NCBI GenBank assembly: GCA_020853095.1
Contig: JADYZN010000035.1
Span: 62,001 to 126,000, forward strand
Length of the DNA: 64,000 nucleotides
Direction of reading: 5' to 3'
DNA from: Phycisphaerales bacterium
GTDB lineage: Bacteria > Planctomycetota > Phycisphaerae > Tepidisphaerales > Tepidisphaeraceae
In this document: piece after piece, positions 42,389 through 51,536 of the stretch
Position numbering within the stretch: the stretch's first letter is position 1
Layout of the letters: the number at the start of each line of letters is the position of its first letter
Position numbers and translations under genes: made by a program
The notes under the pieces: generated by a model
Seen by the model: only the letters and a program-made list of their open reading frames with translations
Databases searched by the model: none
What the model was told of the DNA's origin: nothing

Positions 42389-44212
42389 CTACTGGCCAAT
42401 TGTCCGTGTCAATTCTGACACATGGCCAATAAAATCCAGCGCCTCATGCTTTCGATCATAGACATAAACGCCTCGATCCGGACCTTTCCCGGCATAGTAT
42501 CGAAACAGCTCCTCATTTTTCGGTCCCAGGTCATGGACGCGGATGATCGGTTCATCGTCGGGGTTGAGGGTGTCGGTATTGTAAACCGGTTCGGCGTCGA
42601 GGTTTGCGCCCTGGTCAAACCTGAACAATACGATGGCGGGCGGGGAGACCTGTTGGGACAAGGTGGCGTTGATTGATTCCTGGTTGATCAATTGCATCGG
42701 TTCATCGGCCCGCTCCCGCACCGCTTGTGGCAACGATGCAACGCAGGCGGCCAGCAACACGCCGATCAGCACCACCTCCAGCCAACGCCGGCCCGGCCAG
42801 CTTTGACGCAGGACATCAATCCCCACAACCACCCCCACCACCATCGCCGGCGCCACGGCCAGGCAATACCAGTCAAAGAAAAAGTAATACAGCGTGAAAC
42901 AACTTAAAAACAGCAACAGCGGGACCATCAAGACCCATCGTCTTCCGGTCCATGCCAGCAACGAGATGGGCAGAAACATCAACAGGATCGGATTGGGAAG
43001 CGTCGAATTGGCCAGCGTGACATCGCGAACATTCAAAAAATTGCTCCAGATCCGATCAGGCGTATGCGCCAACTGGGCCGGCACGTTCACCAGGTCATAG
43101 TACATCTGCTTTTGCGGCAGTTTCGACTCAGGCCGGCGGGCCGGATCCACCTCGTGAAACCCCAATCCCTCATACGGTATGTCGCACCGGGCATATTCCA
43201 CCCACGGCGTCTTGTACCAGTGTCCTGTAACTCCAATGTTGGCAATCAGTTGCAACAATAAAAATGGCGCCGCCCCCGCCAACAGCATCGCTGCGGCCGC
43301 GATCCATTGCCTGGGCAACCTGCCTCGCAGATCCAATGCCATCGCGATGCCGATGGGGATCGTCCAGCAGATCGCCTCCAATGGGCGAAGGATCGCCATC
43401 CAACCGGCGGCCGCCCCGATCATCACCACCCACCCCCAACCAAACCGGTTTCGCCAGCGCAGATAGGCCCACACCATCACCAACACCACCGCCAGGAAGA
43501 TCGCCTGCGGCATGATCATCAGCGACGCGGCCCGAAACCAGTTCAAAGACAACAGCAACAACGCCGCCAAAAGCCCGCCCACGCCATCGACCAATTCCGT
43601 CGTCACGCGATAAAGCATTGCCACGACAAGAGATGCGGCGATCAGGCAGGAAATCGCGGCCGGCAATCCCAGCCACAAGGCCGGCACCAATGCCAAGGCC
43701 GTCCCCGGCGGATATTTCGACGCATAGACCGGAGTGACAAAAATATGGAACGAATCGAAAAATTCAGGCAACGGCAACGCCCCCATCCACAACCGAAAAT
43801 GCGACAGCATCCGCGCCTGGAGCAGATAACTGAATTCATCGTGCATCCGGGGGATCATCCGCCGATCCTGCAGGCGGGCCATCAGCAACAAAAAACAAAA
43901 TGAGATCACCCCCACCGCCACCGCGATCATCCACCGTTGCCGGTTGGTCGGACGGCGCAGTCGATCCAACAGCCAAGCCATCGGCCGCCAGACCGGAGGC
44001 AATGCCGCGATGATCAACGCGACGCCCATCGCCTTGACCTGCAACGTGCTTCCCCACAGGCCGTGGCCAAATATCAACCAGACCTGCACCCCGACGATGC
44101 ACAACAGCGACGCCACCACCTTGCGGGCGGTCGGACTCATGCCCGATATCGCACTTTTCGCATCCGGATTGAATGTATTGGGTTGCAGGTCCACCGAAGA
44201 TAAATCGTACAT
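42389..44212 (-). CDS. GT39-like (PMT/ArnT-type) membrane glycosyltransferase, paralogue
   Basis: The 607-residue polytopic protein is a paralogue of the one at 37050-38903. It has the same order of segments, HDEF at 124-127, GALPLPEFFDSF and PPGTALALVPAL. The acidic pair after the first membrane segment is the presumed catalytic site for transfer from a polyprenyl-phosphate sugar. It is upstream of the PEP-CTERM gene on the same strand, with a 281-base A+T-rich gap between them. The duplication within 7 kb suggests two acceptor or donor specificities in one pathway. It is divergent from the amidohydrolase gene. Confidence 0.85.
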   Translation of the reverse strand: MYDLSSVDLQPNTFNPDAKSAISGMSPTARKVVASLLCIVGVQVWLIFGHGLWGSTLQVKAMGVALIIAALPPVWRPMAWLLDRLRRPTNRQRWMIAVAVGVISFCFLLLMARLQDRRMIPRMHDEFSYLLQARMLSHFRLWMGALPLPEFFDSFHIFVTPVYASKYPPGTALALVPALWLGLPAAISCLIAASLVVAMLYRVTTELVDGVGGLLAALLLLSLNWFRAASLMIMPQAIFLAVVLVMVWAYLRWRNRFGWGWVVMIGAAAGWMAILRPLEAICWTIPIGIAMALDLRGRLPRQWIAAAAMLLAGAAPFLLLQLIANIGVTGHWYKTPWVEYARCDIPYEGLGFHEVDPARRPESKLPQKQMYYDLVNVPAQLAHTPDRIWSNFLNVRDVTLANSTLPNPILLMFLPISLLAWTGRRWVLMVPLLLFLSCFTLYYFFFDWYCLAVAPAMVVGVVVGIDVLRQSWPGRRWLEVVLIGVLLAACVASLPQAVRERADEPMQLINQESINATLSQQVSPPAIVLFRFDQGANLDAEPVYNTDTLNPDDEPIIRVHDLGPKNEELFRYYAGKGPDRGVYVYDRKHEALDFIGHVSELTRTIGQ

Positions 44213-44297
44213 TCCGCCCCGATGGATCGTCCAGCGAAGACTTTGCGCCTACAATTGGGCAAGGATCGTCGGGTGAGCCGATGTTTTATTGAGGTCA

Positions 44298-45332
44298 ATG
44301 AGCCAAAGCCCCGCCAACACACCCGCCCCATGTGGGCCGCCCGATTGCAATCGCACCGGCGTCGATTTTCATCTGCCGATGCCCCGGCCAAAGGTCGCCG
44401 GCATCGTGATCGATTTTCACAGCCATCTGCTGGCCAATCGCCACGCCCCCGTCTGGTTTGAGACGGCCACCCATTTCGGCATCGACTGTTTCGTCACGAT
44501 GGGACCGCTGGAAGAGGCCGTGGGGTTGACGCGCAATTATCCCGGCCGGCTGCATTTCATCGCCGTGCCGCGATGGCAGGACCCAACACCCAATTACGAT
44601 GATTGGATGCGTCGAATCGAAGGCTTTTACAACATGGGTTCGCGCATCGCTAAATTTCACATGTCCCCCGGAACCATGGACCGGTGGAAATGGCGGCTCG
44701 ATTCGCCCACGATGCGGCCGATCCTTCGTGAAGTCACCTCACGCGGCATGGCGATCATGACCCACCTCGGCGACCCGGAAACGTGGTATCAGGGCAAATA
44801 TACCGACCACAACCGGTATGGTTCCCGTGAAGCCCACTACCAGATGTGGGAGTCGGTCATGCGGGAATATCCCAACACGCCGTGGGTGGGTGCGCACATG
44901 GGAGGAAATCCCGAAAACCTCGGTCGATTGCAGCATCTGCTGGATGAGTTCCCGAATTTGTCGCTGGATTGTTCGGCCACTCGCTGGATGGTGCGGGAGA
45001 TTTCCAACCAGCGCGATCAGGCCCGCGATTTTTTCATTCGCAATGCGAGACGAATTTTGTTCGGATCGGACCAGGTCAGCGGCGACGATCGGGGGTTTGA
45101 TTTTCTGGCTTCCCGATTCTGGGCACACCGAAAACTCTGGGAGACCGCCTACATCGGCGCCTCCCCCATCCTCGACCCGGATTTGCCGCCCGAACATCAA
45201 CCCATCCTTCGCGGGCTGGCCTTGCCGGATGGCGTGCTTCAAAGCATGTATCACGACAATGCCATCCGGTTTCTGGATCGGCTGGGTTTGAAATTTGAAC
45301 CCCAACCCCTGCCCACATCCAATGCGGCCTGA
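44298..45332 (+). CDS. Amidohydrolase-2 family metal-dependent hydrolase
   Basis: This 344-residue TIM-barrel metallo-hydrolase has the N-terminal H-x-H in IDFHSHLL (H41, H43), followed by MTHLGDP, GAHMGG and the C-terminal aspartate in LFGSDQ. This spacing matches the amidohydrolase-2 family (ACMSD and gamma-resorcylate decarboxylase relatives), which includes decarboxylases and hydrolases of unknown role. GAGG lies just before the ATG at 44298, but a start at 44379 would also keep the full barrel. The gene stands alone, divergent from the GT39-like gene. The substrate is unknown. Confidence 0.8.
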   Translation: MSQSPANTPAPCGPPDCNRTGVDFHLPMPRPKVAGIVIDFHSHLLANRHAPVWFETATHFGIDCFVTMGPLEEAVGLTRNYPGRLHFIAVPRWQDPTPNYDDWMRRIEGFYNMGSRIAKFHMSPGTMDRWKWRLDSPTMRPILREVTSRGMAIMTHLGDPETWYQGKYTDHNRYGSREAHYQMWESVMREYPNTPWVGAHMGGNPENLGRLQHLLDEFPNLSLDCSATRWMVREISNQRDQARDFFIRNARRILFGSDQVSGDDRGFDFLASRFWAHRKLWETAYIGASPILDPDLPPEHQPILRGLALPDGVLQSMYHDNAIRFLDRLGLKFEPQPLPTSNAA

Positions 45333-45402
45333 CAGGTCTAGATCAGAATCTACTGTTCGTTCGCATGATCTGGCAGGGTCATCACGCGATATTCAATGTG
45401 TA

Positions 45403-45429
45403 TAAAAAAAAGGCGGCCGAAGCCGCCAA
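45403..45429 (-). terminator. Intrinsic terminator of the lipoprotein gene
   Basis: On the minus strand GGCGGC, loop TTCG and GCCGCC (45412-45427) are followed by at least eight T's (45403-45411). It lies 27 bases after the lipoprotein stop and is a strong intrinsic terminator. Confidence 0.92.
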
Positions 45430-45455
45430 TGTTCTCTGTGATGATTGGGCAGAGA

Positions 45456-45923
45456 TCAATCCGCCAGTTGGACAGGCACGGAGTACATTTTGCCATCGCG
45501 GTACAAATCCACGGTTCTGACCAGTTCCTTGGAATTGTCCACGGGGAAATACTGGCCCTTGTCGTTGTAAAGCATCTGGAAATTCAGGCGTTTCAATTCG
45601 TGCGCTTTCATGAGGGGAACGTGGACGACGTAGCTCTGGTTGATCCACACCTCGACATCGGTCCAGTCCTCATCGGACAAATTGACCACGTCCAGACGGT
45701 TAAGCGTATAGCCCACCTGTGCACGGGCGACGGCCTCGCCGCCGCGGGGGGCATCGGATTTATACGGAAACCGCTTGACCGCATCGGCCGCGAAGACGGT
45801 GGAGGGTTTGTCCAGGGCCGGGTCCGGATTGGGCAACAAGGCCGGTCGGCCGGCGCATCCACCGACGGCCAACAGAGTCGCAACACCGAGGCCCAAACCC
45901 GCTCGCATCATTCGATGATTCAT
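45456..45923 (-). CDS. Putative lipoprotein of unknown function
   Basis: The 155-residue product starts after AGGAAG. A signal peptide (about 1-23) ends in LLAVGGC (lipobox, C23), so the protein should be lipid-anchored in the envelope. The mature domain is a beta-rich fold (VGYTLNRLDVVNLSDEDWTD, VEVWINQSYVVHVP) without any recognised motif. It resembles small planctomycete lipoproteins of unknown role. It is a single gene ended by a strong terminator. Confidence 0.75.
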   Translation of the reverse strand: MNHRMMRAGLGLGVATLLAVGGCAGRPALLPNPDPALDKPSTVFAADAVKRFPYKSDAPRGGEAVARAQVGYTLNRLDVVNLSDEDWTDVEVWINQSYVVHVPLMKAHELKRLNFQMLYNDKGQYFPVDNSKELVRTVDLYRDGKMYSVPVQLAD

Positions 45924-46045
45924 AACTTCCTTCCAATAAACAACTTACCAAAGCACGACCACCCGCCACCCTCGCGGCGAATGGGCGTGCCTTGGTGATA
46001 TTATCGGACGAACGATCCTTGTGGGTTGAATCAAACCGTCGCGGA

Positions 46046-46543
46046 TCAGAATAAAACCGGCTTGCCGAGCTTGCGGCGGATCACCTGCAACTGGCCGACG
46101 TGCATCGCCACATGCAGCGAGATCATCAGGACGAACTGGCCGATGTTGGGGGCGAAATTGCGAAGGCGTTCGGGCGTGGGTTGATCGAGTTCCTGCGGCG
46201 TGAGGGTTTTGATCCACTTGACAGTGTTGGCCCGCACGCCGGCGAGGGCATCGAGCAGTTGTTGTTTGGTGACGGCGAATTTTGCCGGATCGTCGATGGA
46301 GGCGGTGGATTTGTTGAACCGTTCGGCGATCGTCGGCGGCACGGCCGGCAGGGCGTCGGGGCGGATGGTATTGACCAGATTCGTCTCGGCGACGATCAGG
46401 TGGCCGATCTGCCAGGCGGCGTGGTTCGCTCCGGGAACGGGGCGGACAAACAGATCCGCATCGCTGAAATCCGCCACGGTCATTTTCACAAGGTCCAGGT
46501 TCCGCGCGGTGCTGGCCGCCAGCAATTCAATGACATCGCTCAT
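46046..46543 (-). CDS. DinB/YfiT-family protein
   Basis: From the ATG at 46543 (AAAGGAT upstream) the product is 165 residues. It is a four-helix DinB-fold protein with the typical metal histidines in GANHAAWQIGH (H41, H48) and a C-terminal HVAMH. Proteins of this family are metal-binding thiol-dependent transferases or have unknown roles. It is divergent from the Gfo/Idh/MocA gene. The substrate cannot be assigned from sequence. Confidence 0.82.
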   Translation of the reverse strand: MSDVIELLAASTARNLDLVKMTVADFSDADLFVRPVPGANHAAWQIGHLIVAETNLVNTIRPDALPAVPPTIAERFNKSTASIDDPAKFAVTKQQLLDALAGVRANTVKWIKTLTPQELDQPTPERLRNFAPNIGQFVLMISLHVAMHVGQLQVIRRKLGKPVLF

Positions 46544-46615
46544 GATCACAATCCTTTCAGTAAATTGGCCTATTCACGGTCCAACGCATGGTTATAGTAG
46601 GCAACAGATCAACAC

Positions 46616-47674
46616 ATGGAGCCGCCGATGGGTGATCGATTGCGATGGGGGATTCTAGGCACGGGAAACATCGCCCGCCAGTTTTGCACGGGAATAAAAT
46701 CCTCGCGCCGATGTTCGCTGGCGGCCGTGGGATCTCGGACCGCGATCGCCGCCCGGGAATTCGCCGACCATTTTGACATCCCCACCGCCCATGCAACTTA
46801 TGAAGCGTTGATTCACGATCCATCGGTGGATGCGGTTTACATCTCGCTGCCCAATTCGCTGCATCATTCGTGGACGCTGGCGGCGCTGCGGGCCGGCAAG
46901 CACATCCTGTGCGAAAAGCCGATCGCATCCAATGCCCATGAGGCACGGGAGATGTTCGATGCCGCGCGGCGATCGGGAAAATTGCTGGTCGAGGCGTTCA
47001 TGTATCGCTCGCATCCGCTCACTTTGGCGGTGTTGGAAACCATCAAGCGGGGCGAGATCGGCAAGGTGAACCTGATCCGCACCAGTTTTTGTTATCGCAC
47101 CTGGCGCATCGACGGCAACATCCGGTTTGATCGTGAACTGGCCGGCGGGGCATTGATGGACATCGGTTGTTACTGCATCGATTTTTCACGGTTGGTCGCG
47201 GGACAGGAGCCAACGACTTGTTCGGCCGCCGGGCACGTTCATCCGCACGGCGTCGATGACCTGGTGGTCGCCACGATGAGCTTTCCCAATGGGATTCTCG
47301 CCAGTTTCACCTGTGGCATGCAAACGCAGGCGGACAACACGGCCTATGTCTGCGGGACGGATGGATACATCGAAATCCCCATTCCCTGGAAACCGCCCGC
47401 CACGGATGCCCTGTTCACCATCGCCCGTGGAACGCCGCCGCGGATGGATTTGCAAAAAAACGCGCCCGCAGGCCCGCCGCCACGACAAACCCATCGCATC
47501 AGCGCCGGCATGGACCTGTACGGCGTCGAGGCCGACGACTTCGCGGCCGCCGTGCTGGATCACGTTCCGCCCCACCTGTCGGCCGAGGATTCCATCGGAA
47601 ACATGCGGATACTTGATGAGATGCGCCGGCAGGTTGGGGTTGTGTTCCCCGGCTCATCGGCCGATCGGCGCTGA
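46616..47674 (+). CDS. Gfo/Idh/MocA-family oxidoreductase
   Basis: The 352-residue protein has an N-terminal NAD(P)-binding fold with WGILGTGNIARQF (11-23) and the conserved CEKPIA (99-104), whose lysine is catalytic in the family. The C-terminal alpha/beta domain has GGALMDIGCYCIDF. It probably oxidises or reduces a sugar or polyol. A second ATG at 46628 is possible. It is convergent with the glycogen synthase gene, whose stop is 18 bases away. Family membership is secure; the substrate is not. Confidence 0.9.
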   Translation: MEPPMGDRLRWGILGTGNIARQFCTGIKSSRRCSLAAVGSRTAIAAREFADHFDIPTAHATYEALIHDPSVDAVYISLPNSLHHSWTLAALRAGKHILCEKPIASNAHEAREMFDAARRSGKLLVEAFMYRSHPLTLAVLETIKRGEIGKVNLIRTSFCYRTWRIDGNIRFDRELAGGALMDIGCYCIDFSRLVAGQEPTTCSAAGHVHPHGVDDLVVATMSFPNGILASFTCGMQTQADNTAYVCGTDGYIEIPIPWKPPATDALFTIARGTPPRMDLQKNAPAGPPPRQTHRISAGMDLYGVEADDFAAAVLDHVPPHLSAEDSIGNMRILDEMRRQVGVVFPGSSADRR

Positions 47675-47692
47675 TGGCCCTTCGACTTATGA

Positions 47693-49726
47693 TTACACTA
47701 TCCGCACTTCCAGTTTGCCGGGGATGGTCATCGTCACGCCCAACCGACGCAGGGCCATCACGTGGGCGTCATCGTAATATTTGATCAGTTCGGACCAGTC
47801 GAACTGCTGGCCGAGGCGTTCCACCTTGTTGCGCAATTCCACGCGGGATCGGCGATTGAGCTGGGCGAATCGGAAGAGATGTTCGGCCAGGTCGTCGGCG
47901 GTCTGGTCGAACGTCCGCTGTCGGCGATTGAGCACCAGAACACCCTGTTCGGCGGCGTTGGGGATGTGGCGGTTGACGTACGCCCCAAAGCCGGACAAAT
48001 CGGTGGTGACGGCCGGCAATCCCAGCGCGACGCACTCCATCGGCGTGTAACCCCATGGCTCGTAATAACTTGGAAAAATCCCCATGTGGCATCCACGGAC
48101 GAAATGGTCGTAATCCAGATTGAACAGCGGGCTGGTGGCGGTGACGAATTCGGGATGGAAGACCAGTTTGACCGGATCGTCGGCGCCGTTGAACAGGCCG
48201 CGATGGCGAATGTGTTTGAGGACCGGATCGTTGGCATCATCCACCAGGTCGTGGGTGACGATCAAAGGTTGACGGCGGCCGCGCCAGACGTGAATCGCCC
48301 TTCGCAGACGAACCTGGGCATCATCGGGGATCAGTTCCTGCTGCGTGGGGATTCTTCCGGTGGCCGCCGCCATGAACAGCCGCCGGCCCATGTCCGACTC
48401 CACGTCCCGGCAGGTGGCCTTGAGGTCCTCGAACATCATCTGGTTTTGCAGCACATCCACGTTGATGTTGCGCGTGGCGGCGCGGGTGATGATGAACGCG
48501 ACGACGGTGGGACGATCGGCCAGGGTCTTCAACCGCTGGTTCAGCCGCCACATCGACTCGATGAACAGGTCCATCCCCTTGTTGCGGTATTCGTATCGGC
48601 CGGAGGTCAGCACGTACAGCGTGTTGTCCAGATCGAAGGTGTAGCTGGGGAAAAAATGCCCCATGATGAATTCATGGATGCGTTCCTTGTACTGGCGGTG
48701 GAGGTTTTGAAATTCGTGCAGCGCCTGGAACCGCTGGATGTTCAGGCCGTTGGGCAGGATGGCATCGGGATTTCGCCCAAGCAGTTTTTGCGCCTCGACC
48801 GAGGTGACTTCGGAGACGGTGGTGAAGACCGTGCTGGCGTGGGCGGCGGCTTTTTCGATGGCATGGCGGGGGTAGATGTTGTACTTGGCCGCCTCGGCAT
48901 CGGGATTCAAAAAAGGCAGATGCTCGTAAAAATAGGGATTGTCCGAAGCCAGGTATCTTCCCAGCAGCGTGGCGTGCGTGGTGAAGACCGTGGAGATCGG
49001 CAGTTGCAGATGGGCGATGCGGGGAACGGCAACCCCTCCCATCCATTCGTGAAAATGGGCCAGTATCGGGCGGTCGGTGAGAAGGCTGGTCAACTGGCGG
49101 AAAAATTCCGCCACCGTGAATCCGAAGGCGACCACGTCGTTGACTTCGCCATCGGAGGGGACCGTCGGGATGCCGTGGTCTTTCCAGAGCAGGTATTTGT
49201 CGGCATCCAGCGAGGTGAATCGGCCGCGAAAATCGAGCAGGATCACGCGCGGCCGGCCGGGGACCAGCCATCTCCCGTAATGGCAGGCGATCCCCTGTTC
49301 GCGCAGCCGATCCAGGGTCTGACGGATGACCCCTTCGGTGGGTTGTTCCTCAAATTCCAGCGCGGCCGTGGCGGGGTTGTAAGGGCCGATCAGGCAGTAG
49401 CGGTCCCCCCATCGCTCGAGCATCGCCTTGGCCTTGGTGCGCAGGACGGTGTAGATGCCTCCAAGCTGCCAGCAGACCTCCCAGGCGATTTCAAACAGCA
49501 GCGGCGGCTGGTCGCGCGCCGGTTGCGGCGGCTGGGATTGCGCCGGGTGTGGCGCGGGGATGGGATCGGATGTCGGCAGGGTTGGCGATGAGGGAGTTGA
49601 AGCGGAAGGATCGGGTGCAACCGCCGGGGTGGTGGGGATGGATCGAACCACGGCCGTGGTGGGAATGAAGTGATTCCGTTTCGATCCTTTTCGTTTGGCC
49701 GCCTTTGACGAGATCTGATTACCCAT
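47693..49726 (-). CDS. Glycogen synthase, GT3 (eukaryote-like) type
   Basis: From the ATG at 49726 the product is 677 residues. It has the features of GT3 glycogen synthases (GYS family), not the ADP-glucose GT5 GlgA: FEIAWEVCWQLGGIYTVLRT near residue 75, ALEFEEQPTEGV, a central region PILAHFHEWMGGV, TVFTTHATLLGRYL, and C-terminal GIFPSYYEPWGYTPMECVA. This matches the catalytic acid region of the family. The first 70 residues are a Pro/Ser/Thr-rich extension (TPSSPTLPTSDPIPAP) with no counterpart that I know. It should elongate glycogen from UDP- or ADP-glucose. It stands alone without branching-enzyme or phosphorylase genes beside it. Confidence 0.92.
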   Translation of the reverse strand: MGNQISSKAAKRKGSKRNHFIPTTAVVRSIPTTPAVAPDPSASTPSSPTLPTSDPIPAPHPAQSQPPQPARDQPPLLFEIAWEVCWQLGGIYTVLRTKAKAMLERWGDRYCLIGPYNPATAALEFEEQPTEGVIRQTLDRLREQGIACHYGRWLVPGRPRVILLDFRGRFTSLDADKYLLWKDHGIPTVPSDGEVNDVVAFGFTVAEFFRQLTSLLTDRPILAHFHEWMGGVAVPRIAHLQLPISTVFTTHATLLGRYLASDNPYFYEHLPFLNPDAEAAKYNIYPRHAIEKAAAHASTVFTTVSEVTSVEAQKLLGRNPDAILPNGLNIQRFQALHEFQNLHRQYKERIHEFIMGHFFPSYTFDLDNTLYVLTSGRYEYRNKGMDLFIESMWRLNQRLKTLADRPTVVAFIITRAATRNINVDVLQNQMMFEDLKATCRDVESDMGRRLFMAAATGRIPTQQELIPDDAQVRLRRAIHVWRGRRQPLIVTHDLVDDANDPVLKHIRHRGLFNGADDPVKLVFHPEFVTATSPLFNLDYDHFVRGCHMGIFPSYYEPWGYTPMECVALGLPAVTTDLSGFGAYVNRHIPNAAEQGVLVLNRRQRTFDQTADDLAEHLFRFAQLNRRSRVELRNKVERLGQQFDWSELIKYYDDAHVMALRRLGVTMTIPGKLEVRIV

Positions 49727-49830
49727 GCGGAAATGATTATCGCCGCTGGGGGATGCCTCTGGCAAATCAACCGCCCGGATTCAGCAGGCGGAAAATCCGG
49801 CGTCGCGGGAGGAGATGGGGATCGATTAAA

Positions 49831-49856
49831 AAACCCCGGTCGGTGGACCGGGGTTT
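49831..49856 (-). terminator. Terminator between the HtrA and glycogen synthase genes
   Basis: AAACCCCGGTC (49831-49841) and GACCGGGGTTT (49846-49856) form an 11-bp stem with loop GGTG and an A-run (T-run on the minus strand). It lies just after the HtrA stop on the minus strand. Confidence 0.85.
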
Positions 49857-49885
49857 GGTTGGGGAAGGGTTGTCAATTCATACGG

Positions 49886-51442
49886 TTACTTTTCACTTTT
49901 GATGAAGACGAACCGAGACCCTTCACGGCTGGTGATGTAGAGGGTCACGCCGGCATTGAGGTCCACCTTGTTCAGGGCGGCGATCGCATCCTCGGCGGAT
50001 TTGACCGGTTGGTTGTCCACCTTGGTGATCACATCGCCGGGACGAATCCCTTCGGCGGCCGCGGGGGATTTGGGATCAACCGACAGGACCACCGCGCCGG
50101 TTTCGGGCGGGTTGGTCATCCCCAGGCGCTGGGCCAGTTCGGGGGTGATCGTGCTCAGTTCCAACCCCAGGGCATTGCCGGGATTGGTCGCCTGCTGCGA
50201 TCCACCCTGGCCGGTGGCGGCGGCCATGACATCTTCGGGCTGGGCGCCGACGGTGAGTTGGACCTGCTGAGTCTTTTTATCGCGGAAGACCTCCAGGGTG
50301 ATCTGTGTGTCGGCCGGCGTGGTGGCAATGGCGTTGCGGAGCTGGTTGACGTTCTCAACCGCCTTGCCATTGAGGCCGGTGATGATGTCGCCGGGCTGAA
50401 GTTTGCCGTAGGCGGGGGTGCCGGCGAAGGTGTCCTGCACCAGCACGCCGGTCTTGCCTTCGTAGCCGAAGGTGTTGCGGGCGACCGGCTCAACGCGCGG
50501 GTTGGAGACGTCGGCGATGCTGATCCCCAGCCAGCCGCGTTCCATCTTACCCTTGGTCTTGAGTTGTTCGTAAACGACCTTGGCCTGGTTGGAGGGAATC
50601 GCAAATCCAATTCCCTGGAATCCGCCCGACCGGGAGGCGATGGCGGTGTTGATGCCGATCACCTCGGCGTGCACGTTGACCAGCGGCCCGCCGCTGTTGC
50701 CGGGGTTGATCGGGGCGTCGGTCTGGATGAAATCCTCGTATCCGCCGGCGCCCAGGATGCCGACGTTGGTGCGGTTGAGGGCGGAGATGATCCCGTGGGT
50801 CATCGAGCCGATGTATCGGAACGGGCTGCCGAAGGCCAGCACCCAGTCCCCCTGTTGCAGCGTGGAGCTGTCGCCCCACTTGGCGGCGATCAGGTGGTCG
50901 GCTTGGATCTTCACCACCGCCAGGTCGGACTTGGGATCGGCCCCAAGCACCTTGGCGTTGGTGATCTGTCGGCCATCGGACAGGGTGATCGTCAGTTCCT
51001 CAGCGCCGCCGGCCACGTGGTTGTTGGTCAGGATGTACCCGGAACCATCGGAGACTTCCATGATCACGCCGCTGCCGGTCCCCAGGACCAGAGCGTTGTC
51101 ATCCTGATCGCCAAAACCGGGGGGCAGGTCGGGCTGGCCATCCCCATCGCGGTCGGGGAACCATCGGCGCAACTGATCTTCATCGAACGGCAGACGGGGG
51201 CGGTTGCCGTGAACGGTCTTTTTCACGTCGATGTTGACCACCGATGGCTCGACGGCCTTGCCGACCATCTTGAAGACGGTGGCGAGGTCTTCGATCTTGG
51301 AAAGTTGTTCGCGGGTGGCCTCCACCTTCTGTTCGGCGTGGGCGAACTGCACATCGCGGAACATCTCCACCCCCAGATATCCCCCGCCGGCCAGAGCGGC
51401 CGACAAGGCCAACGTCGTCAAGGATTTTCGCCACGGTTTCAT
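49886..51442 (-). CDS. HtrA/DegP-family periplasmic serine protease
   Basis: The 518-residue protein has a signal or membrane anchor (about 8-28) and a trypsin-like domain with catalytic triad H142 (NNHVAGG), D173 (KSDLAVV) and S250 (PGNSGGP). Two PDZ domains follow, at about 280-380 (GDIITGLNGKAVENV) and 425-515 (GDVITKVDNQPVKSA). This is the DegP/DegQ layout, a protease and chaperone for misfolded envelope proteins. An acidic insert before the protease domain (DRDGDGQPDLPPG, about 97-109) resembles an EF-hand-type Ca2+ loop and is unusual. The terminator at 49831-49856 follows. Confidence 0.94.
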   Translation of the reverse strand: MKPWRKSLTTLALSAALAGGGYLGVEMFRDVQFAHAEQKVEATREQLSKIEDLATVFKMVGKAVEPSVVNIDVKKTVHGNRPRLPFDEDQLRRWFPDRDGDGQPDLPPGFGDQDDNALVLGTGSGVIMEVSDGSGYILTNNHVAGGAEELTITLSDGRQITNAKVLGADPKSDLAVVKIQADHLIAAKWGDSSTLQQGDWVLAFGSPFRYIGSMTHGIISALNRTNVGILGAGGYEDFIQTDAPINPGNSGGPLVNVHAEVIGINTAIASRSGGFQGIGFAIPSNQAKVVYEQLKTKGKMERGWLGISIADVSNPRVEPVARNTFGYEGKTGVLVQDTFAGTPAYGKLQPGDIITGLNGKAVENVNQLRNAIATTPADTQITLEVFRDKKTQQVQLTVGAQPEDVMAAATGQGGSQQATNPGNALGLELSTITPELAQRLGMTNPPETGAVVLSVDPKSPAAAEGIRPGDVITKVDNQPVKSAEDAIAALNKVDLNAGVTLYITSREGSRFVFIKSEK

Positions 51443-51536
51443 CGGTATCTCCTGGTTAAAAAAATCTCATGTGAACACAAAAAAATCCGCCGCGATGGAT
51501 GTCGCGGGTCATTGGATCTTTATTTATATGCCGGGA

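Noticed and set aside
44298-45332. Amidohydrolase as part of the glycan locus
   Set aside because: It is on the opposite strand, divergent from the GT-C gene, and has no motif linking it to glycan assembly.
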